A stretch of 64,000 nt of DNA, from NCBI GenBank assembly GCA_013399695.1, contig VXAU01000940.1:145781-209780 (forward strand), in the 5' to 3' direction. The notes beneath the pieces were generated by a model, which made no database searches, had not been told where the DNA came from, and worked only from the letters and a program-made list of their open reading frames with translations. The position numbers were made by a program, and so were the translations under genes. Source of the stretch: Formicarius rufipectus (Eukaryota > Chordata > Aves > Passeriformes > Formicariidae). This document shows positions 49,061 to 60,900 of this stretch, one piece after another (position 1 is the first letter of the stretch; every line of letters starts with the position of its first letter).

Positions 49061-49904
49061 CTTTATCTTCTGTTTCATTGTGTTCATCTCAACACTTCCA
49101 CCCTTCCAAGTCTCCCCAGCTCCTGTCAGAGTGAGGTTTAACCTCAATGCTGCTGCTGTGACTGCATCTGACACCCGAGGTGTTCCCAGCAAGACCTCAG
49201 CATGGGCTGAGGCTAAAAAAAATCTCCAAGATTTACTGTGGAGCGGTGGGAAGCAGCCAGGGCAGAGCTGTCTGCAGTGTTATTTCTATCTATTTATCTC
49301 ATGCACTTTGGCTGCTGAACCACAGAGTACTCCTGTGTAAGCCACAGCCACGACCAACTCCAGGAGCCATCAAGGAGGTACTTGACAAAAGAGGCATAAA
49401 AATCAGCCCCAGGCAGAGTTTCTTTGTATTCTTTAAAAGAAATCTCAGTATGACAAGCTGAGTGATGTGACCTGAGCAATATTACAGCATCTACCCCAGG
49501 ATAAGGCTTTTCCTCCTATTCTTATTCACCCAAATTCCCCAGGGGCAGCTGGTCACTCCAATACAGGACAAAATCATGAATTTCCACCTGCCCCAAGCAG
49601 CCTGTGCAGGGCCAAGCTGGGAAGTGCTCACAGATCTCTAACCCTCACCTGTTCCAATCTTCAAGTGCTGACCTGGCTGTGTGGCTGCAGCAGAAACAAC
49701 TGTGGCCAAAAATCATTCCCTGCAGAAACAGCCGATGCCATCCAAAGCTCCATTGCCTCCATCTGTTCCTGGACACCAGCACTGCTCCTGGTGACAGCAG
49801 CCTCTGAATTTCCTCACTGGGAGCAAAAGGTCAAAAATTCTCTGTGGCAACACTCAGACTGTAAATAAAGCAAGCTCCTGATCTGCCTGTTTAAGGATCT
49901 GTTT

Positions 49905-49963
49905 GGCTTTTTTTGTTGGTTTTTTTTTTTTNCCCCCTTGTTGCTGTTTTAAGGGTTTTTTTT

Positions 49964-50003
<40 letters not shown>
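49905..50003 (+). repeat. T-rich tract with ambiguous base
   Basis: A T run is interrupted by one N (49932) and five C, then GGG, and ends in an uninterrupted 39-T run (49965-50003). It may be a real low-complexity tract, but the N marks uncertain sequence. Confidence 0.85.
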
Positions 50004-50011
<8 letters not shown>

Positions 50012-51139
50012 TTAAAAAGACAACATAAAGGCCATAGACAAAAAGGTCGAGTGAGGCCACTGATCAATGTGAGTGCCAACACAAATGTCACAGGAAAGCC
50101 CAGCACTCAGCTGGGACCAGGGAGCATGAGGGTTAATCAGACAGCTGTCAACAAAGCTGCAGTCCATCCTTTCATCACAAAAAGAATGGAATTAATTCCA
50201 CACACAACAACCACCCAGGCTGCCACTGCTGCCACTGAAAGGGTTCCAGGCCAACACTGCCTGGCAAGAGCTACCTGGGAACTGATGTCCAGACTCCATG
50301 TGCCCCTACAATTGTTGCCTGACCCTGTAAAGTGCAGAAAACCTCAGCTGATCCAGGGGGCTGAGGTTGCATTTAGAGGCTTTTCTTGGTGTCTGACTCA
50401 ACTATTCCCATTGTAATGCTTTGTCTGGAAAAACTTCCACTTCAGTCTCTTCTTCTGGTTTACAATTAAACCCACTTACCCGGTTCTCCTGTGGGTGACT
50501 CACTGCTGCCAGGACTGATGGGCTGCTCTTACCTGCTCCCTTACGTCCTCTTGCTCTTCTCCTCCCAGGTGGTGGTCCTGGCAGATGGCTGAAGGACCAA
50601 ACAATCTGTCACAAGTGAACCTCCTCTCTGTGGGAAGATGTGGGTCTGTGATTACTTCAACATTATTTGCCTCACGCTGCCCAGAATGTCAACAACTGGA
50701 AGCTGAAGTATTTGTGCGGCTGGAAAACATTTGTGCTGCCCCAGCAAAGGACAAGCCTGTCCTGGGGCTGCCAACATCCAAAGTGAACATCCCAGGGAAA
50801 GACAGGTCATTGTGGCACAGGAAGCAAGGCCAAGGGTGCTAAGAAAAGATACCCCGGTGTAAGAGCAGCTTTTCTCTTCTGCAGGAGCTTCCACGCACTG
50901 AAGAAACATCCAGAGCTAAGGCAGGAAGTTAAAGAAAGGTAAACGGTGAAATAAATGAAAACTGGAGTGGAGGGAAAAAAAAAAAAAAGAGACATTATCA
51001 TCAAGCCTTCCAAGCCATGAGGAAGGGACAAAGGGAATGAAACCAAGGGAAGACCCAAGTTGCGTGAACATTAATTTTCACCATTCTCTAAGTACGTGCT
51101 TTCTGATTCAACAGCTACAAAGAGTAAGGTCATACAGAT

Positions 51140-51798
51140 TAATAAAAAAATTTGTACTTTATTTTAAATGCAGCTACTCTCATGAGTCATCAAAATAGAC
51201 TTTGCAATAGTTACTTTGTTTTAAATACGAGGTGATGAATGACAGCAAAGTATTTAAACTACATGGAATGTCCTAAAATTGTAAATTAAAAGAACTAAAT
51301 TTAAATATTACAAATTACAATTCTCTTAAGATAAAAGAGAATAAAAATATTTTCCAGAAAAAGTAAAATAATATGGCCAGTAAACCAATACTATGAATGT
51401 AAATTACTGAGATACTGCACATGAAATACTCGAGAAGGACTCTGTCATTGTCATTTAAAAGATCCACCATTTAAATTACACTGTTCTAATGATTTCTCTT
51501 ACTTAAAACCAGTCCAATAATCCAGGATCATCCAAGGAACCAATGACAAATTGCACTTCCACATGCTGTTCTGCAGTGGGGCTACTGCTGCCACTGCTGT
51601 GACCAGGGACCAGTGACCACCCGGGCCTTCCCACACACTCAGTTCTTCCAGGCAGGGCATTTCCAGCAGGTCCTTGTGATGGTTGTGTGGGGTGTAGCAG
51701 CCAAGGGGTCCACACAAAGCCCTCCAGAATGATCTCAAACCATGGCTGAAGGGGAACCAGGTCTTGGTTTAACTCTCCTCAGCCACATCCTCGCTGTC
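51140..51798 (-). other. GALNT11: GALNT11 3' UTR
   Basis: Sequence downstream of the stop codon at 51799-51801 on the minus strand, ending at the AATAAA near 51158. It is GC-richer next to the stop and AT-rich distally. No further coding sequence is seen. Confidence 0.65.
51158..51163 (-). terminator. GALNT11: Candidate GALNT11 poly(A) signal
   Basis: TTTATT on the plus strand reads AATAAA on the minus strand, about 640 nt past the GALNT11 stop codon and followed by AT-rich sequence. It is the first good signal seen downstream of the stop. Confidence 0.55.
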
Positions 51799-51930
51799 TC
51801 AGCTCTCAAAATGCCACTGCTGAGGAAGGGACCCATCACAGATGGCCACGGTCACGTACCCTTTGTGACTCAGTGGATCCACCACCTTCAGGCACTGCCC
51901 CACGGAGACCTGGTACAGGCGGTTGTTTTT
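51799..51930 (-). CDS. GALNT11: GALNT11 last coding exon (lectin gamma repeat)
   Basis: After a CTCTAG acceptor the exon reads KNNRLYQVSVGQCLKVVDPL, then SHKGYVTVAICDGSLPQQWH, FES and TGA. It holds the third cysteine pair (QCLK, ICDG) and the third QxW (QQW). It differs from human mainly in SHKGYVTV for GQKGSVAM, as I recall. Confidence 0.95.
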   Translation of the reverse strand, partial: KNNRLYQVSVGQCLKVVDPLSHKGYVTVAICDGSLPQQWHFES

Positions 51931-54900
51931 CTAGAGGAGAGAGAGAGAGACAGATGGGACTTATTTACTGAAACTTCTGTTCTCCATTGTCAAACTGAAG
52001 CTGAAAGAGATGCTTAAGGGGAGGGGATGCTCCTTCCTGACAGATGAGCCTTTCAGCAGCCTCTCTGGCACACCAGACCCACAGCAGCACCAGAGTACAG
52101 CACACTCCATAACCACATCCAGACTTTGCAACAAAGAGTCTCATGTCCTCACAGGGACCCAGTTGGGATTCTGTTTATAGCACAGTCTCTTAATGAGATG
52201 GAGAGATGAACAAACCTATTCCCCAGCACTCAGTAATGAGGGAGGGCACAAAGCCACAATGGGGCACACAGTTCATAAAAACCTGCAATGGTTTGGGTTG
52301 GAAGGGACCTTAAACATGATCCAGTTCCAACCATCCTGCCATGGACAGGGACACCTTTCACCACACAAGGTTGTTCAAAGCCCCACCCAACCTTGCCATG
52401 AACATTTCCAGGGATGAGGCATCCACAGCTTCTCTGGGCAACCTGTTCCTGTGCCTCACCACCCTCACAGCAAAGAATTTCTTCCTACTATCTATTCTAA
52501 ACCTGTCCTCTGTAAGTTTCAAGCCATTCCCCCTTGTCCTACCACTCCATGCCCTTGTAAGAAGTCCCTCTCCACTCTCTCTGGAAGGATGCTTTAAGAT
52601 GTCCCTGGAGCCTTCTCTTCTCCAGACTGAACACAGGTCCCTGTTCTGCATCTGACCAAGCCTTAGCAGTGTCACTGCCCTCAGTACCCACATGCTGTGA
52701 CAGAGAGCTGTCACATGTTGTGACAGGCCTTGTGCATGGTGGGTGCCGTCTCTACTGAGAGCTTGTTGCAGCTGCCTGGAAGGGGCTCTCTGCACAGCCC
52801 CAGCAGTTTCCATGAGCACCAACCTCCTGCTCCCCTGCATGGAGGGAGCAGATACATGAGAACAGTCACTGTGGGCTCTGTCCCTGCTTATGGCCATACA
52901 TAGATGTCCAGGGAAGCAGGAGAACATGGAAAGAATACACAGCATTCCTACAAAATACCCCTCTACTCTGAGTCTTGTACGGTAACCAACAGGATACACA
53001 GTTGGCCTTTCCTTGTACCAATGACACACACTCCTGACATATTTCCCCTTGTTCCAAAAGGTTTCACTTACTTTGAGAGTCCCAGCCTGCTCACATATTG
53101 CTCATGTGAAAGCTGTCCCACACCTTAGATTTGCCTTTCCATGCACCTCTGAGCCTTCTCCAACCCTAATTAAGCCTTTCTGAGAGGAAGTGACCAGCAA
53201 GACCTGTACAACCAAACTACAATGGTGTGATGACATTTTCCTGCTTTGGTTGCTTCTCCCTTCCTAACCAATCCTGGTATTTGATTCACTTTCTTTGGCT
53301 GTGGATCATTAACGAGCACCAACGTGACACTGTTAGAGACCCACCAACCACACCACACCCTCAATGCAATGGCTGCCTCAACATCCAAGTGTCACACATG
53401 AAGCCCAAATTCACCACCACCACCACAGGCACCACCAACAGCCACGTGCATTGAATGGCAATGGCCATTCTCTCAGTCCTGTAGAACCTCTGCCAGCTGA
53501 CACAATCTGCAGAACCCTCAAAGACCTCTCAGCAGCAGAATTGCTCAGCTCACTACTCCCACTGCCACTGGCAGCTGGTGCAAACATCAGACACACACAA
53601 GCCCAGGCTCACACAGATATCAGCCTCTGTATCTCCAAACCACCCTAGGCTGCACCAGCCTTACCTGACTCCACTTGGGAACAGGGCATGAACCTGAGAC
53701 AGTCCATGCAGAGCTGTGCTGGAAGCACAACAGGCAGTGCTGGCAGGGCCCTCCTTCCTCTTTGTTCAATCCTGTTTGTGCTACAGACCCACTGGCATGT
53801 GAGGGGCAGCCTCTGAGTGAATACCCAGGAGATAAATTCTGTGTGTGAGCAGCACTGGCTCAGTTTTGTGAAATCTGCCACTCCAGACTCTAACAATTAA
53901 ACTAACATCAATTACAGGGCACAAACAACTGCTCTGCCCCTTGTTTCTTCAGGCACTAAGCAGGAATGGCCACACATCCTGCAAACACAACACAACAAAG
54001 CTGTGGGGTGCATTTTATTCTCCTTGCCACATCCCAGATAAGCCACAGCAATGTGGGTGGCTGTGATGGGCAGAAGAAAGGCTCAGTAGAGCTGCAGAAA
54101 TCTTTCGATGTGGCAAAGGGCCTGGCATGTCCCAGAGCCCAGTAAAAGTCTTATTCAGGCTGAAATACAGCCACCAAAGCCTGTGCAACTTCTGTAAAAA
54201 GTTCTTCCAGAGGGTGGTTGGGCACTGAACAGGCTCCCCAGGGCAGTGGTCACAGCACCAAACCTCACAGAGCTCAAGAAGTGTTTAGACAACACTCTCA
54301 GGCAGATGGAGTGACTCTTGGGGATGGTCCTGTGTAGGGCTGTGAGCTGGACTTGACGATGCATGTGGGACCCTTCCAACCTGGCATATTCTGTGATTCT
54401 GTGCTTGAACTGTGAGGCTGGGCCTAGTACAGTGCAACCTGAGGTTTAGTCCCAGTTAAACTCAAACCTGATGTCCTGCTAGTGTTACTGTCACTTTGTG
54501 AGACAGTAATTACAGGCACTGAAATGGCCTGCCCAGAGAGGTGGTGCATTTACCATCCTTGGAGGATTTTAAACTGAGATTGGACGTGACACTCAGTGCC
54601 ATAATCTAGCAAATGGACTGGAGCTGGATCAAGGGTTGGACTTGATGATCTCAGAGGTCTTTTCCAACCCAACTGATTCTATGATGTGCCAGGTGCCAGT
54701 CACTCCCCTTACCCCAAAGGTCCACTGCTGTGAGCCGCCTGAGCCGTGGCACTTCATGAGACGTGGGGGATCGGACGAGCGCGTTTCCGAAACATCCAAG
54801 CAAAGCAGGTTATTTAAAATCAGTTCATGATCCTCATTGTAAATCCAGACCTGAAAGAGATAACAGAAAGGCATTTATTCCAGTGCTTCAGGGCAGGTGC

Positions 54901-57900
54901 CTTGAAGCTTTCTTTCAGCTACAGAGGAGATGCTTCAGCATTTGGATGTCAGAGGTGTGCCTTGCAACACTCGCTGCCTCTTTGCTTCCTTTTCCCAGCA
55001 TCTGAAACAGAGCTGCAGTGCTCTGTTGCCTTCCCAACATCACACAGCTCTGCCCCTGCAGAGGCACTGAGAGGACCAGTTGTGATCCTGCTCTGTAGGC
55101 AGCATTTTTAAAATTATGCAGCCCCTGTATGTCCCTCTTGTCCAGGCAGCTGGATAAGATAACCTCACAAGCAACCAGCTGCCCTCTGAGGCAAATCTTT
55201 AAGCTAGGTAGTAAATCTCCTTATCCAAAGATGATCCTTCTCTGATCCCAAAAGCCAAACTTCTTTTGCGACCTGTGTCATGCTTAGGGGGAGACCACTC
55301 CTCCCTATTTCACACCCCCTTGGTTTTGGTTGAACCATCATGAAAACGTCTTGATCTGGACCTCAAGAACATACAGAACATCCCAGCAGCTCAGAGTGGT
55401 GGGAATTGAATTCAGCCCCTCCCTGGGACCCACCTGTATGAAGCAAGAATGCACCAGCTCACATTTGCAGCTTCAGCTGTGTTTGAGTTCCTGAATTTAC
55501 ACAACATTAGAAGAGTTTGTGTGACCACACTGAAAACCACTGTCAGCTCTAACCAGTGCAAGGAGGTTACAGGTTGTCCTCTCCCACATGCTGCCTCAGC
55601 AGAAGCAGGTGGTTTTATTGTGGGCAGAGTTGCTGCAGCTCATGCCCACACCCTGCTGGCTCTCACTGGGCTGCCTCAACCTCACTTTGAGCAAGGCACA
55701 TCTGGCACAGCTGAATGTTCAGGGAGGCTGGAACACCAGCCTGGTCCAACTGCTGGAGCTGCTGGTCCTCCTTCCCTCATTCAGTTCCTTCAGGCATGCA
55801 AAGACCAGGATCAGTTCAGTGGGGTACCTGGAGCTCTCAACCAACAGGAGACTCTGAATCCCAAGCCAGAAAGGAAATAAATGAAGCAATGTGGGTGTGT
55901 GCACCTCAAAATATCCCAGGTTACAGAGGGGTAGGGAAAAGGAGAAGAAAGTGTATGGAAACTGAAGCTCTGCAGTCTGGGGAAGATTCTGGAGCCATCT
56001 GTCTGAAAAAACAAACAACTGCTCCTCCAAATGCACAGCAGGGCCCTGCAGTCACAAAGCACCTGGACAGCACTTCCCAATCTCTCTGGATGCGGAGAGC
56101 AGGAGACAGCACAGCTGGCCAGCCCTCCTGCGCTGCTGCCATTCCCAGACCCACCCCCAGACTGGTGTGTACAGGAAGGAACATCCCTGCTCAGCCACAG
56201 CACTGGCCAGCATCAGTTCCCTTCCCCACAACCTCTGACCCTGTGAACAAGAGGAGCTCAGCCTCTCAGCTCCTATCCCTGAAGTACCTACAGGCACACT
56301 AAATTCTTCTGGTGTGCCCTTGTTCCAGCCCTGTCCTCATTCCTCCCAGCTCAGTGCTGCAGTCACCATGCCCCCTGGGTGATTTATTTTTTGTTTTTCC
56401 ACTAAGTCTGCTTGAGCTTCCCACTCAGAATATGGTATATCAAATTCCAGGCAGAAAAGTCAGGCAAACAAATTTTGAGTTGTCTTTTTGTGTGTTTTGT
56501 TTTTTGTTTGTTTGTTTTTGTTATTTTTGTTTTGTTTTTGGTTTTGTGCGTTTTTTTGTTTTGGTTTGGGGTTTTTTTTGTGTTTTTTTGGTTTGGTTTT
56601 TTGTTGCTTTTGTTTTGTTTTGGTTTTTTTTTGTTTGGTTTGGGGGTTTTTTTGTGGGTTTTGTTTTGGTTTTTTGTTTTGTTTTGTTTGGGACTTTTTT
56701 GGCAGATGAAACTAGAACCAACCTCCTGGAGGGCACTGGGATTTGGGACACAGCCTCAATTGCACAGCATGACTGAAAAGTACACAGCTCATTCTCACAG
56801 TGACTGTCAGAGCACAGCAAAGGCCCCCTTGGAGGAAGTGCAGATACATTAAATCTGCCCTAACCTCAGGCATTCTGTGCCTTCCAACATAATTTTTTTT
56901 TCCTGTTTAAGCCCTGGCATGAGAAAGAAAGAATATCAAGATTAAAGAGGAAGAATGTAGAAACTGCAAGATTTGCCAGAAGAGTATTACTATTAGAAGA
57001 AAAATAATGGAGTCAAATCCAAGCAAGAGCAGAACTGGGAAGAAAGAAGAAAGAGACTGCAGTGACACAGGGAGCAGACCTTTAATCAAAAGCTGAGTAA
57101 TGGCAAAGAGCACAAAACAGTGGTTATATCCTGTGTGGTGATCTCCACAGAGGCTTATACAAGACAGCTAAAATTAATTTCAAACTAATTATGTTTAGTG
57201 TGGAAAACAAAAGGAGGTGGAAAAATAGGCTCAAATTTGGTTCCAAATTCAGATTAGAGTATCAGTATGAACTTGCAGACTATGAACAGATTCAAGAACA
57301 AGGAAAGCAAAGCCACCCCACAGGCTTGCTTAGTTATAAAAATGCTTTTCCATACTCCAAAAATTATTAACTACTTTGCTGCTGAAGACTGGAAGGATGA
57401 CATTTAGCTCTTGTTTTTGAAGGCTGTCAGGAGAAACAGGCCCATATAGGAAAGAAACTCCTGGCAGGCAGCACAGTATCCAAAGGCTGTAAGCAGAAAA
57501 GTCCCTGCCCAGGATTTATGTTTCAGTTCCTAAAGAGGTCTTGTTTTACCCTCCTATGTACGATCTACAAATAAAATGACATTTTAAAAAATTCATCTAT
57601 TAAAATAAAGGAGGTTACAGATGAGGTGCAGGATGTTTTCAGTCTGCATGCACTTTCTAACTAGTAGAGTTAGGAGAGCATCACCATCAGACTTCTGTTC
57701 TAAGACTGGGATTGTGCCCAGCTCCCACACACAGGAAAGCAGCACCTTTAATTGCTTCCCCCAGGACCACATGGCAATGATCTGCTCCAAAAGTCTAAGG
57801 AAAACCACTGGCCATTTTCACTGTGACAAAGAAAATCAGTAGGATCCAATTAGAATATAATGAATCTTTTCTGTTTTCAAATAAAGCCTAAATGGCAGAT

Positions 57901-60900
57901 ATAATGGCAAAACCACTCTCCATAATGAAATTAATAATTTCTGTGGTTAAATTAATTACTTAATTTGCTGAATGCTGTAGGACTGGCCTCTTTCTAGCAG
58001 CTTTTTTCCCCTGCTTCTCAACACAGGCAACAGGAAAGGTGCAAGGAACCCCCTTCAATCTTGGAAGTGCAGTGGCCCATTCAGCTGCTGACTGACCCTT
58101 CTGAGGTCCTACATGTCCCCAGGGCACCCTCAAACAAGACATTTCAGATGTGGCAGTGCTCAGGTGCCTGCCCAAGCCTCCCATCAATGTGTCAAAGCAC
58201 CTGTGGCTGCAGGGGCAGCGAGGTCCTGCTTGTGCAGTAGCTGGTTCAACCTTCCCTTGGTGGAAATGGGATCTGAAGACCTGGGATAAGTGTTCTCAGT
58301 GCTGGAGCAAAGCTGGCCCACATGTTCCCTCTGGTCACCTACAGACAAGTGCACAGCACTGCTGGAGTGGGTCTTGTGGACAAAATAAAGGGGAGAAGGT
58401 CTTAAGTACAAGCTCTGTTACCCTGAACTTCCTTTACACAGGTGAACCTTAGAAAGAACTGGATGTTTAATCCATTCCCCTCAAAAGGTAGTTCAGGTAT
58501 TTTCAGATTTCAGATAAACATTCCTAGGGCTTCTTGTACCTTCAGGTCTTCATGCATATAACTCACACAAATCATGCAGCCTTCTCCTGGACTGATGGCT
58601 AAGATGACTTCATTAACCTCATTTACAAACAGACAGGTGGGTAGAAACAGCATTTCCTCAGGTACAGCTCAATTGACAGTTCCAGTGATAACAGCTTAAC
58701 TCCTTGCAAGGGCAGGATTGTGACACTGCAGAAGACCAGACAGCAAAGGTTTTTTGCTCTCTCATTTTATCAATAACTGCATTTCTTAGCTGGTTTCAGG
58801 TTGCCACTGGTGGTAAATGAGACATCCCCTTCACTTCTTCCATAAACCCCTCTATCCTAGCAATCCCCTTCTAGAGTTATTTTCTTGCCATGATAGAGAT
58901 ATAGGGCTGTGCTACTAAACCATTTTGGGGTTTGCTTTTTAGTGGTTTGGGTCTTTTTTGTTTTGTTTGTTTTTTTCCTGGGAGTGGGTTGTTTATGTGG
59001 GGATTTTTTGGTGAAAGATTACTCCTTGAGTGAGATTAATGTAAATAGGTGAGAGCTGGCTGAAGTGCTTTAAAAGAAATGCAATGAAAAGGTTCAGATG
59101 ATGCTTCAGCATCTAAAACAACCTGTACTATCCCTGCCTTTTGAAAAATGGAGTTACTTATAGAAGTCTTGGAGTCCACTGTCAACACAAGCAACTGGTG
59201 TTAAACCAAAACCTCACACCTCACCTAGAGAAAAACAATAAATCAAAGAATCTGCAGTAGGCAGAAAAGGGAAGCTTACTGTTCCCAGGGAATAAATCCT
59301 TCAAAATTACATGAAATAAACCAGGAAGCATCTGCCTACCCTTTGGCTTTCAGAGCACACTGGAACACAGCAAAAGGCACGGCTGGCCAACTGGCAAAGC
59401 TTTGTGGATACACATTTTTATCTGCTCTGCAAACTGCATTAGCACTAAAGGAATGCATTGAAAATTTTCAGTAAATACAAGACAGTAACTGGTACAGAAA
59501 CAGCCCTTTGTTTGAAAGAAAATCCCTGCCGTGAGCCACACGGACAGGAGCAGCATTTCAGGACTTTCAGCAGTTACAAGCTGCTGCTTAGCTTGGCACT
59601 GCTGTATTATTCTGTCAGACAGTTTGTAAAAGACAAAAATTCAGCTTAAGAACACAGAGCAGCTGCCTCAGCCCTGAGGAAGAGACGTACCCAGCAACTT
59701 GCACCATCACAGCCACTTGCATATGGTCCATCTCCTGTTCCTATGGATAGCAATGACATCACAGCACCAAACAGCTTGTGACAATCATCGCAAACAGCCA
59801 AGCTTGGTGGGCTGCAATCCTTATTTTAAGCTATTGCTACCCTGGAAACCCAATATACTCCTGAAGGTCATTCCAAAGCTGATACATGTGTTCTGTTCCA
59901 CAGTTCAGTGTGTCATTGATGCTTCATGACAATTGTTAGAGGGCCCAAAGAATGTTTCCTTCAACAGTTTATGGAAAAGCAACAAGACTGAATTTGCACA
60001 TCTTCACATTCTTCCTTCCACTTTGACATCTTGTCTTTCATGATGATTTTTCAATGCACTTAAGTATTTTCTCAACTCCTCTGACACCAAAGTTTGTGCT
60101 GTGCATACCCTTGTGCGTTCTCAGTTTTGTTCCCAGAAAGAGGCCAAGCACAAACTGAATTTCAGGAGTGGGTTTACTTCAGCGATCTTGGCAGTTCCTC
60201 CACATGGTCACTCTTCAACTACAAAATTTCTCATTCCGTGCTAGTCTTCTGTTTGCAAAATTCACTATTATTTTTTCTGCTGCTTCTGTTACTTCAAACC
60301 TCTGTTCTGTAAGATTCCATTACTCTCTGCTTGTGCTATTCCTAACAGTAAGATTTTCATCCCTTATTCCTGAATTTGCGCTCAGTCCCCAGTATTATCC
60401 CAGACTATTTCTGTTACAGTTAATGAAGCATCCAAGTTTTCATCATAACTTCAAGACTCATTTTTAATATATTTTCTAGTTGCATCACTGTTGTGAGAAC
60501 CACTTCCTTTATTCTATTTTCATTCTATAGCAAAAAGACAAACTGAATGTCACTGCCGTGTCAATCCCTAGAAAACAGGATAGTGTGATGTGCTTGACTA
60601 ATTTTCAACTTTACTTCATGACAATCATCTAAGTCAACTTCACTGAAAAGTATCATCCATAATGCTGATACAATTGAAAGCTACACAGTATCTGTTACTT
60701 CTTTTATATCCAGTAGTTAAGTGAGAATTTGAATTTCCTTCGAAGCCATGAAGGTTACAGAAAACAAAACAAGCCTAAAGGCAGAACAGTCTTGCTTGTA
60801 AGGCCAGTCTCACCAACTCAAAGAACCCATCAGACCCAACATAGGCCTTCTTCTTAGGACAAAGGCATAAACCAGATGGTTCTAGAGCAAAACCAGCTGC

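Larger units (their letters stand above)
48691..51139. other. Intergenic gap between convergent KMT2C and GALNT11
   Basis: About 2.4 kb separates the inferred 3' ends. It holds an LTR-like fragment (48848-49060) and a T-rich block with an undetermined base (49905-50003). The rest is unassigned. Short open frames have no recognised similarity. Confidence 0.7.
51931..54712 (-). other. GALNT11: GALNT11 intron rich in CR1
   Basis: Intron of about 2.8 kb between the last two coding exons. It contains CR1 pieces at 52285-53330 (minus) and 54165-54405 and 54490-54686 (plus), a GA microsatellite near 51936-51950 and a CACCAC-rich run near 53413-53434. Little single-copy sequence remains. Confidence 0.8.

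Noticed and set aside
48702..49340. 212-codon open frame in the intergenic gap
   Set aside because: It runs through the LTR-like fragment and adjacent sequence. There is no homology to a known protein and no retroviral motif in the translation.
49854..50060. Lys-rich open frame across the T run
   Set aside because: It is produced by the homopolymer and includes the undetermined base.
52358..53029. 223-codon minus-strand open frame near the CR1 piece
   Set aside because: It overlaps the CR1 3' region, which is normally non-coding, and shows no reverse-transcriptase motifs.
55715..56302. 195-codon open frame in the GALNT11 intron
   Set aside because: Its composition is ordinary intronic, and overlapping frames on the other strand are equally open. 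No domain is recognisable.
56412..56852. Phe/Val/Cys-rich open frames that resemble a membrane protein
   Set aside because: They come entirely from the T/G-rich low-complexity tract, in which stop codons are rare.
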